In this document: one piece after another, positions 1-10,914 of the stretch
Layout: every line of letters begins with the position of its first letter
Numbering within the stretch: the stretch's first letter is position 1
Origin: Cinnamomum chago
Taxonomy: Eukaryota > Streptophyta > Magnoliopsida > Laurales > Lauraceae
Direction: 5' to 3'
Assembly: GCA_038049695.1 (NCBI GenBank)
Contig: CP142457.1
Span: 62,182,501 to 62,246,500, forward strand
DNA length: 64,000 bases
The notes under the pieces: generated by a model
Told to the model about the DNA's origin: nothing
Seen by the model: the letters and a program-made list of their open reading frames with translations, nothing else
Databases searched by the model: none
Made by a program: the position numbers and the translations under genes

Positions 1-662
1 GTGTTCATTCTTAGTTTCTCTTGTGGGTCTGTTCCATGGAATTTGATTGTCATGCTTTTTATTTACTATTTGTACATACATAGTTCATCTTTTTTTATTT
101 TAATTCATTTGATCTGTTTTAATTTTTGTAAAGCCCTGAATCTCTCTGTATAAATCTTCCTTCTTAGAACAATAGAAAAGTTTGTAGTATTGGATATAAA
201 TGTATGTTTGCCTACAAACTCAGTCCCTGACACCTGCCCCTGGTGCCCAATTCAGGTGAAGTCCTGCCCATGAATCACCAATTTCGTATTCTTATCTACT
301 GCTCAGCTAGTAGTAATTACTTGAAAATACTTGAAAAACACTGAGATTTATAGACAACCAATTTGCAGAGTTCAATAAATATCGATCTTTAACGGAAGTC
401 CTCCAGGTCTCAAAGCTTAGAATCTTCCTCTTCCTAGCTATATGGGAGATTTTTTGGAGATCCCTGCCCATGGCGGGCCGCATGAATAATAGTGAAAGTT
501 GGATGTATCCACACATACAATCCTGCAATATTATTCAATCCTACCTATTATTACATCATCCAATGGTTCAAAAACGACTTGGCCAATGGTCCATATATTT
601 GATCCTCCAGCAGGTTCTTATTTTGCATCATACTACTAAAAAGAAGAAAACATCCAAACAAG
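1..662. other. 3' flank of the P450 gene, no gene seen
   Basis: AT-rich DNA downstream of the minus-strand P450 stop codon. It should contain that gene's 3' UTR and polyadenylation region. Reading frames here are short and partly run antisense to the P450 last exon. I see no RNA gene or element ends. Confidence 0.5.
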
Positions 663-3600
663 CTAAACTTTCATGGATCCTCTTACATTGTTGGGAGTGG
701 CTACTAGTTGCAATGCACATTTCTTGTGCAGGGCGAGGCCAAGAGCTTCATTCATGTCAACATCTTCTGCGTCCATCCCATCTGGTAATTTCCAATCAAA
801 GGAGTGCAGTAGGCTCGCAAGCGCCAACTCGGCGGTCGCCATCCCGAAGAAGTTGCCGGGGCAACTCCTCCTGCCCGACCCAAATGGAATGTATTGGAAG
901 TTCTGCCCCTTGAAATCAAAGGGACTATCTGCAAATCTCTCCGGCCAAAATTCCTCTGGTTTCTCCCACAATTCTGGGTCCCTCATGATGGCCCACACAT
1001 TGACCATGAGCCTCGTCTTGAGAGGAATATCGTAGCCGTTGATCTTGCACTGCTCAGTGCACTCGCGCGGGACAAGTAGTGAAACAGGTGGGTGCAATCT
1101 GAGGGCTTCCTTCAGTACCAATTTCAAGTAGTTCATTTGCTGAATGTCTTCTTCATGGACCTTTTCCTTGTCTCCAACTATTCTTCTCACTTCTTCTTGT
1201 GCTTTCTTCATCACTCTAGGGTGTCTCACAAGTTGGGTCATTGACCACACCAGTGTAGCCAATGTTGTATCGGTTCCAGCAAGAAACATGTCCTGCAACC
1301 ACACACAATTTCAACTTCATTAACGTTTAGTTTTGTACTAGTCCTTTTCTCATTCTGAAAAACGGAAGTTTCTATGATATCATAGGTCAATTCCTCAACA
1401 TGGATTTAGTTATCTACTGCTTCCAGTTCTCTGTTGTTGTTGTTTTTCTTTTTTTGAAAACAGGATGTGCAGTAGAGTTTTTGAGGACAGACCTAGAATA
1501 TACAAAATGAATAGCCGTCTAAGAAAAATGTCATATGCACTAGAATTGCTACCTATGCAATCTAAGGTGGACGAAAGCACACGGGATCTCACTTTCTTTG
1601 TGACTGAGTGCGGAAGGCACTTGTTTGTCACTATGAGGAAAGGGATGTCATTGGTGTAGAGGGTTTGGGGATTTATGTGATCGCCCACTTATTTTATTAT
1701 CAGGGTTTAATTTAAGTAGAGAGCACATGTTTGATTGGCCTATATGTTGATCAATGTATGTTCTTGTGGGAGAAAATTTATTATTTTGATCCTGTATGGA
1801 GATGACATTCTACTTGCTTTGATACAACTATATTGAATCTAATATGGTTTGGAACATAAACCAAACATATGGATCCAGACTTATGCGTTACACAGTGGAT
1901 AATCCCATATATTGAAAACGTACACTCCGCTATAATCTTGTTGATGAGTAGTTTAGATCTGATCTTTATATTATTTTGCGTTGTGATCAATGACCTTGAT
2001 GGAATAGGGTTTCCTCTTATCTCTCTTGTCACTCACTTCTAAATGCTTGATTCAAATCTGGTCTTCATATTATTTCGCATTACGATCAATAACCTTGATG
2101 GAATAGGGTTTCCTCCTATCTCTGTTGTCACTTATTCTAAGATGCATAAGAGTTAATGTGTATTTTACAAATATCGTAAGAGAGAGGACCGGAAAAACAC
2201 TTACATAGATAACTCTAGAGAGATTTCTTACATCAAAAATATCATATTAGTAGTCAGTTTTCTTAATTTCCTCACTAACATAGTAACCCGTGCTAAGCAC
2301 AGGTACGACCCACGTTGGTTCTCGCTCCATCTAACTAGTTTTGGTATTTTTCTAATAAATTATTATATGTTAGTGTTGAATGGGGTGGTAGTTGATGTAT
2401 GTAATTAAAAAAGTAGGAGATCATGAGTTTCAGTTTCACAACTTACACAAAGGCTCAAATATAAACGTAGAAGAACAAAGATCTCAGTAGAAAGACTTGG
2501 TAGAGATTTTTTTCCCTATTCTTTTTTCATCCATCAAGACTTGAAACAGGGGTTCCTATATACATGAACCTTACTATGGTAGTTGCTTGGTTTAAGATGA
2601 ATAAACTTTTAATTCTCATTCTCACAAAGGGGATCTGATAGGCAACTTCATGATTATCCTCTTTATCATAGATGTTTTTCCCGGTAAAACTAGTATTAAT
2701 CTTTTACTATTTGCTCTACTTATTTTCTCCTATAGATTACTCGTTGTGACTGGCACAGTAGTTTTTCTTTAGCTCATAGCCATTATGTTCGTTAAATTCC
2801 TTGGGTAATTCACATGCAAGGGAATAGATCCGCATCTCCCAAACAAGAGGACAATATACATGGCAAGAGAGATTGGCAGAGTCAGTACCCTATCAGGTGC
2901 AAATAGAAATCAATCGATATCGAAATAAATAGAGATTAGCTAGATGGTGGGTGAGCAAACAAACCATGATTACTGCCTTGATGTGTAGTCTACTAAGTGT
3001 AACTCCCTGGCTTGTATCCTTCTGAACTCGAAGCATAACATCAATGAAGTCCTCATGATCAGTTTTAGGCCTTGCAGGCTCCAAGTGCTCTTCAATAACC
3101 TCCTCAAAGAAGGCATCCAAAGAGCGAAACACCTTATGAATCTTCTCCTGGAACCCAGTTACTTTGTTGATCCACTCTAAATGAGGGAAGAAGTCGGCGA
3201 TGCCAAACCCGAGGATGATGGCCTGTGACTCACCTAGTATTCCCTGGAACCTGCTATCGCCATCACCCGATTTACCATATTTGGAACCAAAGGCCGCCTT
3301 GCAGATGATGCCATTGGTAAGTGTGAGCAGAACCTCACTCATGTTAATGGGACTAGAACCTGTTGCAGATTGCCCGATCCAATCCAACATCTGAGCCACC
3401 TCTCCCTCCCTTACGAGCCTAAAGGACTGCACCCGGGTGACGCTTAGGAGTTCTTGCACGCATATCTTTCGGACGTGTCTCCAATAGTCGCCGTAGGGGG
3501 AGAAGACCATGTCCAGGCACCCATAGGAGAGAATTCTAGACGCCATCCCCGCTGGCCGCCCGGTGAATGATAGTTCATGCTCCTTGATAACCTCTCTGGC

Positions 3601-3855
3601 CATATCGGCCGATGAGACAGCCAAAACCGGTATGCTTCCAAATTTCAAGTACATTAGAGGACCATGTACTTTGGCAAGATCGCGAAGAGAGCGGAAAGGC
3701 AATTCACTCAGTTGGTGCAAGTTGCCGACGATGGGGAGCCTCTGGGGACCAGGAGGAAGTCGTAGAGATCTTCTTCCTATATTCTTCCTCCATGTAACAA
3801 GGAGGATGAGGACAGCAAGGAAGGAGAAGCACAAGGTCTGGATGTCTATCTCCAT
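663..3855 (-). CDS. Cytochrome P450, CYP71-like (two exons)
   Basis: A microsomal haem monooxygenase, likely acting on a specialised metabolite; the substrate cannot be told from sequence. Exon 1 is 3855-2965 (297 codons, ATG at 3855). Exon 2 is 1292-663 (209 residues plus TAG). The GT-AG intron of 1,672 bp is phase 0, at the usual A-type P450 position just before the I-helix. The protein is 506 aa, normal for CYP71. Visible in order: N-terminal membrane anchor (about 7-21), proline hinge PPGP (34-37), I-helix AGTDTT (302-307), ExxR (359-362), PERF (414-417) and haem loop FGSGRRSCPG (434-443) with Cys441 as ligand. All catalytic motifs are intact, so the gene looks functional. The family call is firm; the CYP71 subfamily is a guess. 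A TATA box lies about 60 bp upstream. Confidence 0.93.
1957..2149. repeat. Two-copy tandem duplication in the P450 intron
   Basis: Two diverged copies of a roughly 99-bp unit sit side by side; the shared block GGAATAGGGTTTCCTC starts at 2001 and at 2100. Both copies continue into similar text ending near TTGTCACT. Point differences show the duplication is not recent. No coding potential is evident. Confidence 0.75.
2286..2304. repeat. Short GC hairpin, possible transposon end
   Basis: ACCCGTGC-TAA-GCACAGGT forms an 8-bp stem with one mismatch. A related half-motif occurs near 29229. GC-rich hairpins of this type occur near Helitron 3' ends, but here the following bases on the minus strand are TTAG rather than CTRR, so assignment is weak. 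Confidence 0.3.
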
Positions 3856-3914
3856 AGCTACTTAGCCAATGCAAGTGTGTTCTTGCTATGCTAATGTTAT
3901 TGGAGCATGGTCCA

Positions 3915-3920
3915 TTTATA
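3915..3920 (-). promoter_or_regulatory. TATA box of the P450 gene
   Basis: On the minus strand the sequence reads CACTATAAATGG, about 60 bp upstream of the P450 ATG. That predicts a 5' UTR of about 30 nt. The identification rests on motif and spacing only. Confidence 0.6.
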
Positions 3921-3921
3921 G

Positions 3922-6900
3922 TGTCAGTATGGTGGAAAGATTTTTGGTGCACTGCCAGAATATTGTATTATGTTATAATCCATATGGACCTTATCCATCA
4001 TCAAAGTCTGCTGGAGTATCATGAGTTGGACCGTTTGGATCGACTAATGCTAATTGGCTTACACACATTATTCCTAAATTAGAATAAGAGGAAGCATGCT
4101 ACAAATTCCACGGTCTGTGGCTGTTAGTCAGTTGGTGTAATATCAAGGGAACGCAAGTCTTCTAGCCCGGGTTGAAATGTGAGCATCTTTAATCCTATAA
4201 AAAAGGATATGACAAATGATCACAAGGTAAAATAAGATTACAAAGAAGAAAAACACATGCAGTATGGCATGGGATTTCTTTCATGGGCCCCGTAGGCCCA
4301 TGCTGAACATCATGTGAGGCTGGACGATCAAGTTGAAAAGCAGCCAAATCTCCTTATAAAGGATGGGACCTACATGCACGATATCAACTATGTTAGTTTA
4401 TTGTTGATAAGATGGTCCACAATCAATGAGGGGCATTTTGAAATAACTCTGTTGGTCGTTGGTCCTAACTAAGTGACCATCCACTAAACGAGCTGTAAAT
4501 TGGCTAGTGAATGAACTATGGCCCCAAAAACAACCTTGATAACACAATCTAAAGACCATCGCACTGTCACACCAATGGTCCAGACTTTCTAATCAAGAAC
4601 AAATTAGCCTCCATGCTCCAAAACTTGGACTTTTCTACAAGCAGACGTCCAATCCCACGCGACGTGCGCTGCTTTGAAATTGAGTGTTTGGCGACAAAAG
4701 TGTTGTCTTCTCCATCGCATTACAATGTGTAATCATTTCTCATTCTTCTTCAAAAATCACTTTCAAACAATGGAAAAAGGAATAGACTGCTATAGATTAT
4801 CTCTTCCCTAGTCACCTTGTTTCTTGTCTTTGAGACGGGCAGTGAGAACTTGTCCTGGAATTTTTAGAAGAACGACGAAACCCCACCTCGATCATACAGA
4901 GACTAGTTTCAATAATGGAGTTGTCACATTCATGATTAGGAGTGCATGGGACTTTTACAAGGAGTATATGGACGCCCCCAAGTGACCGTAAAAAACTCAC
5001 GTGATGTGCGTGGCTTTGAAAAGACCAAGTGGCTCAGTGCAGTTGGCATCGATGACAGATGTAATATGCATCTGTGAGGTCTGAGCCATGCAGTTATTGT
5101 CAAAAAAACCTATGGATTTTAAATCCTCTATGGAGTCAATCCAATAATACTATAAACATTAAATTTAAATTATTAAAGTAGTTAAATGGCACCTGATTAT
5201 GCTATCTTGATACTTCGATTCAACAGAAGGTTGATCTTCAATAGGGAATCACAACTCTCTTTTGCTTTTGCCTTTCTTCTCCGATAAGTGGCGATTGCAA
5301 ATATACAATCGTAGCCGAGAGATTTATCCGGATTGACTTTTATAGGTGTTAAATCTCTCCTTCCACCAAAAAGAGAATAAATAGCTTTTAAACATCAATT
5401 TAACATAAATGACAGTTGTAAAAGGAAAAAAAAAAACAGTAAAAAAATCCATTAAAAAAATCCTTCAATGTAGGATATAACCGATCATTTTGGATGGTCA
5501 TGTGGGCCACATTATTCGGTCCGACAGTTATTTGTCCTAAACGTAAGTGGTGCAGTCAGACATTTCAAGTTCAAAATGATGTACAAGAGACTATTTGGTT
5601 CTCTAACCCAAAGTGATTGGATCAGTCAATTAATACAGCTGCACATTGATGGGTAAGCATAGAGAGAAGAAATGGAGAAGTGCATGGGTGGTTATATATA
5701 AGTAAAGTAGAATTTAGTTTAGTGCATTGCATATGGTTCAGCCTTGGGTGCATATGATGTTTCCACTCGGCTACGAGGAGTTAAATCGTCTTGAGTCTCC
5801 TCTTCTATATAGAGCATATATAGATAAAATTGCACAAAAAAATACATCATGGTTCCAAGTCATAGATCGCACACAAATTAATTACAGATCAACGTTCCAA
5901 GTCCTTGGCTGGATATATTGGTATTTGTTGACATGCAAACTTGTTTGATGCAAACACATCATGACGACGGCATTGTTACTGCAAGAGAATCATGGGTTGG
6001 ATCTCGTCACATTTTGCTAGTGGAATCCCACTCATGACTCTTGTAGTTGTCATCTTGGATTAAGAATAGATGCTCAAAGGCTCAACTACTATTGTTCTAA
6101 TTTATTTGTCATAGGTGGTGCTATATATATGATCCTCTTAGGTTTCAATTCAACCGTTGCCAAAGATGTTTGCTTGTGTTTAAGCTTAAATTTTTTTGTA
6201 CCCTAGTACATGGAGATGGAGCCCAAGAGAGCCCATAAAAGTGGGAAGAGAAAGCCCACAAAGTGGGCAGAATAGTGTACTTAGGTATCAATTCCTTAAT
6301 AGCTAAATGAAATGTAGAATTTCCAACCGACTGAGCAACCCTTGTTGTTAGATTATGCTTAATTCATTTGATGCATATGTTAGCGATGAAGGTCCAAAGC
6401 AAATGATTATAAGACTAAGGACGTTACCCAATACTTTCTTTAAAGGGTATTTCTTTGATTAGTCCAGAGTAAGTCTTATCCCTTATCCTTCAATAAAATT
6501 ATAGGTAACCCTTATATAACTTTTTGAGCCCTATAACAAAACCTGATCAGGAAAACAAAAATGAGAGGATGCTAAAATGCATAGCCCTTTTTAAGTGAGG
6601 GACCCAACATGGCTGTGTGGTCATGTGGACCACCCTGCTCTAATATTTAATCCAACAATTAATGCATAAAAGAACAAAGAAACTAATATCTTGGAGAACC
6701 TATTCAGATCTCAGATGTATGTCAGATGATATTGTTTTCTTCTAATAAACACTTGTGCAGACACTTACATACGCTACACAAATCCTAAGTCCTAAGCAAA
6801 AGGGCAATAATCATAGATTGGTCTTTACAAAATGGGAGATGCCCAACGTATAACTTGTCATGGAGAAGAACAAATTAAGAACATTTTACTTCACCTTATT

Positions 6901-7165
6901 CAGACAAATTAAACCCCATTCAAACCAATTTTGTTTGGGTTTTGGTCAGTAATTCAGAGAGAGACGTGAATGATAATGGTGCTGTGATAATGATGATGTT
7001 GATAGGGTGGAAGTTATAACTGAGTTTTAGCTCTGCTAGAATTCTACTATCATATGATGAATCAATTCTTCATATGTGTATATACGTAGAGAAAATAAAG
7101 GTGGTGTAGTACTCTTTAAGCAGTAGTACTGATAATAAGATGTAAAACCAAGGAAGAAGCAAGAG
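3922..7165. other. Intergenic region between the P450 and RING genes
   Basis: AT-rich DNA holding the P450 promoter flank and, at its right end, the 3' flank of the RING gene. A tRNA A-box-like string (TGGCTCAGTGCAGTTGG, 5030-5046) suggests a decayed SINE head, but no B box is legible. No exon-like open frame of useful length appears on either strand. Confidence 0.5.
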
Positions 7166-8086
7166 TCATGAAGGGGGCTGAGGACTCGTCTTGGAGAAAC
7201 GGAAACGTCCCTCCTCCGCCGCCCCCATGTCGTCGTCTTTCCGGTCATCGACGATCGCGTTGGACAAGTCCCCAAACGCAATGCAACTACCCGTCCAGTT
7301 CCTCTCCCTTGCAATTCTCTCCTTGACATTCTCCGGCAGTCTTAACGTGAACCGATCGTCTTCTATGATCGAATGCCCCGTCGAATGCGATCTCGGCAAC
7401 CAGTCCACTGCCGCCGTTGCCGCCAAGAGACACCTCTCACCCCTCGACTCCGCAGTTGCACCACCGCCGTCGCCACGCTCACCCCTCCTCTCTTCTTCCT
7501 CCTTGAACGAAATCCTATGCCAACTCTCTACTTGCGGCGGCGCCACCGCCACCTCCTCCTCTTCCCTCTCTAATGCCTCCTCCCTCGGCTGAGACTCCTG
7601 CATGTGAATTCTAACCTCCGGCGTCTTCTCCGGCGACTTCGCCGATGGATCTAAATTCCTGCGGCAGACAGGACACGTCGTGTGGGACTCGAACCAGAGG
7701 TCGATACAGTCGGGGTGGAAGGCGTGGCTGCAGACGGTCAATAGCCGGAGAATGTCGTTGTCGGAGAATTCGGAGAGGCAGACAGCGCATTCCAGGCTGC
7801 ACTTGCTGCGGCGGTGGTCTTTGACCAAGGCGTAGTTGAAGGTGGGAAAGGAGGCAATGATGGAAGGGTGGAGGCCGGTGTTATGGGGGCTGTTGCCGGA
7901 GTGGAGGGGGGCCTGGTTGGCGTTGCGGGGGTGGCGGTGGAGCCAGGTGAAGTTGGCGATGTAGCGGCAGAAGTAGATGGAGAAGAAGCCGAGGAAGAAG
8001 AAGACGAGGAGGATGATGGTCAGTATGAGAGGGAGAGACTGTCGGTTTTCTGGGTCAGTGGTTAAGGACTCAGGGCCCGTCGACAT
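7166..8086 (-). CDS. ATL-family RING-H2 E3 ubiquitin ligase
   Basis: A membrane-bound E3 ligase that passes ubiquitin from an E2 to a target, 306 aa, intronless as is usual for ATLs. From the N-terminus: one hydrophobic transmembrane segment (about 18-40), the GLD motif GLHPSIIASFPTFNY (71-85), then RING-H2 with zinc ligands C100, C103, C119, H121, H124, C127, C138 and C141. The spacing C-x2-C-x15-C-x1-H-x2-H-x2-C-x10-C-x2-C is the ATL pattern, and the usual Trp (W131) precedes the seventh ligand. After the RING come an acidic, low-complexity stretch and a C-terminal block around RFTLRLPENVKERI, which resembles the ATL6/ATL31 branch (carbon/nitrogen and defence signalling in Arabidopsis). The subgroup is inferred. 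The ATG at 8086 is the only reasonable start. Confidence 0.92.
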   Translation of the reverse strand: MSTGPESLTTDPENRQSLPLILTIILLVFFFLGFFSIYFCRYIANFTWLHRHPRNANQAPLHSGNSPHNTGLHPSIIASFPTFNYALVKDHRRSKCSLECAVCLSEFSDNDILRLLTVCSHAFHPDCIDLWFESHTTCPVCRRNLDPSAKSPEKTPEVRIHMQESQPREEALEREEEEVAVAPPQVESWHRISFKEEEERRGERGDGGGATAESRGERCLLAATAAVDWLPRSHSTGHSIIEDDRFTLRLPENVKERIARERNWTGSCIAFGDLSNAIVDDRKDDDMGAAEEGRFRFSKTSPQPPS

Positions 8087-8114
8087 GGCCGGAATTTGAT
8101 GCAGGTGGGGTTGC

Positions 8115-8141
8115 TGCCGGATGTTAGATGCTCATCCGGCA
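8115..8141 (-). promoter_or_regulatory. Stem-loop in the RING gene leader
   Basis: TGCCGGATG and CATCCGGCA form a perfect 9-bp stem with a 9-nt loop, roughly 30-55 nt upstream of the ATL start codon. If transcribed it would fold in the 5' UTR. A functional role is only a possibility. Confidence 0.35.
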
Positions 8142-9871
8142 TGGGCCTTTTTTTTTTTTTTTTTTCCTTTGTGCTATGGAATGTAAGTGGAGAAAGAATC
8201 TGTTTTGAATTTTTTTTCTGATAATCTTCTGCTCTCTGGTTTGGACTTCGATTTTTTTTTATTTATTTTTTTTTGCCTTTTTCGCGTTTTCTAAGTTTCT
8301 TCTTATTTCCTGCTTGATTTGATGATTTTGTTGTTGTTGTTGTTGATGATGTGAGCTGAGAAGATGAACCCAGCTCCATAGGAGTCATTTGATGGTGTGA
8401 TGTGGCAAGGTTCGTTTCCCTGGTTTGTTAGTGCTGGGTGGGGGAGAGTAGATCTAGGGGGCTCAAAAAATGGGAGGTAGAGGGGAATGGTGTTCATTGG
8501 GCTGGAGCTGCCCAAGCCCAGAGGCCATTATTCGGCTGTATTCAGGCCTTATTTTTTTACCCTGAAGTTCAATGTTCTGGGGTTGAAAAGTGCATGTAAA
8601 CTTTGAAAATGGGCTTTGAATGGGTCTGAGTATAAGGCTCATGGGCTATAAATAGTCCAAGCTCTAGCAAGCGTTGGCCCAATCTAACATGGCCATGAAC
8701 AACGGTGATTTTGTTTGCAATCATGTACATGTGTAATCATTTACACATCGTCTCATTTGCTTGTGCTGGCTTATGATGCGAAAATGGTGCCGATATCAAG
8801 CACTTTTTTTGTGAAAGTTTAACGCAGACTGCACCCTAGTAAAATGAATCATATCAGATTTACGTGTGCAACAAAAACTACCAAGAAATTAAGGGCCCAA
8901 TGGATAGGGCTGTTCATGGCCAAGCTGAGGCATATCCTGCTCAACTTTAGAAACATAGGCCCAAGTATTGCCTGAGCCTACCCATTTATTCAATTGGGCC
9001 GGGCGAAGTGGTCTTTTAATCAATATATTCAATTTTGTGGGCTTACTAGCAATTGTTTGGACTAATTAAATTAAAATACATGTACTCCTTATACTAGTCA
9101 GGTCGGGCTTTGGGCCTTCTGTACTTAATCCAAGACTGGCTTAATCATTAAACATTCCAAGATTACATATCAAAGCCTCACCTTGCTATGGTCACACCTA
9201 CGGTCGCAGAAGTTGCGACTTTCTAATGGGAGAGCAGACAGAAACAAAAGGGGATCCCTAACTATAGCGCTAATGATGAGAGGCTTGTGTGGGTGTTGGT
9301 GTGCATGAGTACTTCTTACCTTATAAAAATAGAATAAAAAAGAAAAAGGAAAAAGAAGAGATGACTCCTTTGTTCGGAGTTGGGACACAGATAAGCCATC
9401 TGATTTAAGGCTCTATAAATGGACTGTCTATAAACAAAGGGTGAGGTAAAGTAAAAGGCCTGAGAATTTAATGTGGTTGTCTTAGACAACGCTTGTGATC
9501 TTAGGATTTGTGTGATTGACGAATCCGATCTACCCATTTCATGATGGGCCTAATTTCCCTCGCCATAGCACGATGAGCAATCCCAGAAATCTGGGGATGG
9601 ATACAGCTCAGAATGAGGTTCATCCATCACTCGAACTGAGTTTGTAGGAAAGAAGTTCCTTTGCATATCAAATCAGATGCAGGGCTACAACCAATGTACT
9701 AAAAATTGATAAACTTGTTAGTTGTTAAAGGAAAGGAAAAAAGAACACACACATACACACGACCATGGGCTCAAGCACGATTTGATCAACTTATAGCAGC
9801 GAGTCATGGCAGACCTTTAATTTTCCAACCTTCGACGATATATAGTTTTACTACCAGTTTTTTCGTATATG
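8142..9871. other. Promoter flank of the RING gene and intergenic DNA
   Basis: Starts with poly-T and a (GTT)n tract near 8329-8345 in the likely ATL promoter. Around 8905 there is TAGGGCTGTTCATGG, like the left end of a hAT-type MITE, but I found no matching right end. Nothing here looks coding. Confidence 0.45.
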
Positions 9872-9890
9872 AATTAAGCTCCATTAACCC

Positions 9891-10114
9891 TAAGGGTTTG
9901 GCCGAATGGTCAGAACTACGGTTTCTCCCTCTTTCTAAGTTAGAGGTCCTGGTATCGACCCCCCAGTTCCCCATACTTCAGATTCCGAATATTGAGTCTA
10001 CTTGTGCTACCACCTAGGGACCATAGGGGTTTTACCCGGCTTCTCTCTAGGCCCCAAAGGAATAGTCCAGCACAAAGGGCTGAGAATCCTTTGTAAGTAA
10101 AAAATAAATTAATT
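9891..10114 (+). mobile_element. tRNA-derived SINE with target-site duplication
   Basis: About 224 bp. The 5' head carries RNA polymerase III promoter boxes: A box TGGCCGAATGG at 9899-9909 and B-box-like GGTATCGACCC at 9951-9961, spaced as in a class II (Ser/Leu-like) tRNA. The tail is an A-rich AAAAAATAAATTAATT run. It is flanked by AATTAAGCTCCATTAACCC (9872-9890) and AATTAAGCCCCATTAAACCC (10115-10134), a near-identical duplication of 19-20 bp typical of LINE-machinery insertion. The family is unnamed here. Reading frames crossing it are chance. Confidence 0.85.
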
Positions 10115-10134
10115 AATTAAGCCCCATTAAACCC

Positions 10135-10570
10135 ATTACTTGGGCTGTGGGATTCCCAACAGTGAACCCCCTTCCCGGAAGGTAACTGACATTATGGGCC
10201 ACACTTAATGCAGTTGATGCCTGCATATCTTACAATGGGGAATTCAAAGGTCATCACAGGGCCCACTTTCAGCCAATCCAATCCTTCACACACTCATTAT
10301 CCCCATATATAAGGCTCGGCAAAAGCCCAAGTTTTACACTGTTCCAAACATTATTCACCGTTGGATTCATTAAAAAAGTCATTCTATATACTGTTTTAGG
10401 GCTTAAAACTAAGGGCACTTTTGTATAACCCATTTCTGCAAAAAATGATATTGTTTTTCTACCCAAAATTATTTTTTCATGCGTTTGGCGCTGCAATTTT
10501 CTACAGAAATATTTTTCTATTAGGATAGCATTTTCCTGAAATAGCCTAGAAAAAGAGTTTTTGTTGGGGT
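10135..10570. other. Intergenic, no gene seen
   Basis: About 440 bp between the SINE and a hAT MITE. AT-rich, with no coding, RNA-gene or repeat structure that I could support. Confidence 0.4.
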
Positions 10571-10578
10571 ACGAGAAG

Positions 10579-10906
10579 TACGGATGCTCATGGGCCGGGC
10601 CAGCCCAAGCCCGATCCGGGCCTAACCAGCTTTTGGCTGGGCTTGGATATGTAATTAGGGCCCCATTAATAATTAGGCTGGGCTTGGATTAAGTGATGGA
10701 AAGCCCATAGCCCGGCCTAGCCCGACTTGTGTAAGAAATGCATGTATTTTAATGTAATTAGTGCTCTAATGCCCACAAAAGTGATGAAAAGCCTGGTTCA
10801 ACCCGGCCGATTGATTAAATGAGCGGGCTCGCGCCTAACTTTCATGGCCCGTGTCAGGCTTGGGCCGGGCCTGGATATGCCTTAGCCCGGCCCATGAACA
10901 CCCCTA
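10579..10906. mobile_element. hAT-type MITE
   Basis: A 328-bp non-coding element with short terminal inverted repeats: TACGGATGCTCATGGGCC at the left and the complement of TAGGGGTGTTCATGGGCC at the right. It is flanked by 8-bp duplications ACGAGAAG (10571-10578) and ATGAGAAG (10907-10914), with one mismatch. The 8-bp duplication and TA(G/C)GG ends fit hAT. The interior is rich in GGGCC(G/T)GGC strings. Confidence 0.8.
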
Positions 10907-10914
10907 ATGAGAAG

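Noticed and set aside
5027..5100. tRNA-like A-box text TGGCTCAGTGCAGTTGG
   Set aside because: No matching B box or cloverleaf; at most a decayed SINE head.
8905..9130. Possible hAT MITE starting TAGGGCTGTTCATGG
   Set aside because: No matching right end or 8-bp duplication was found.
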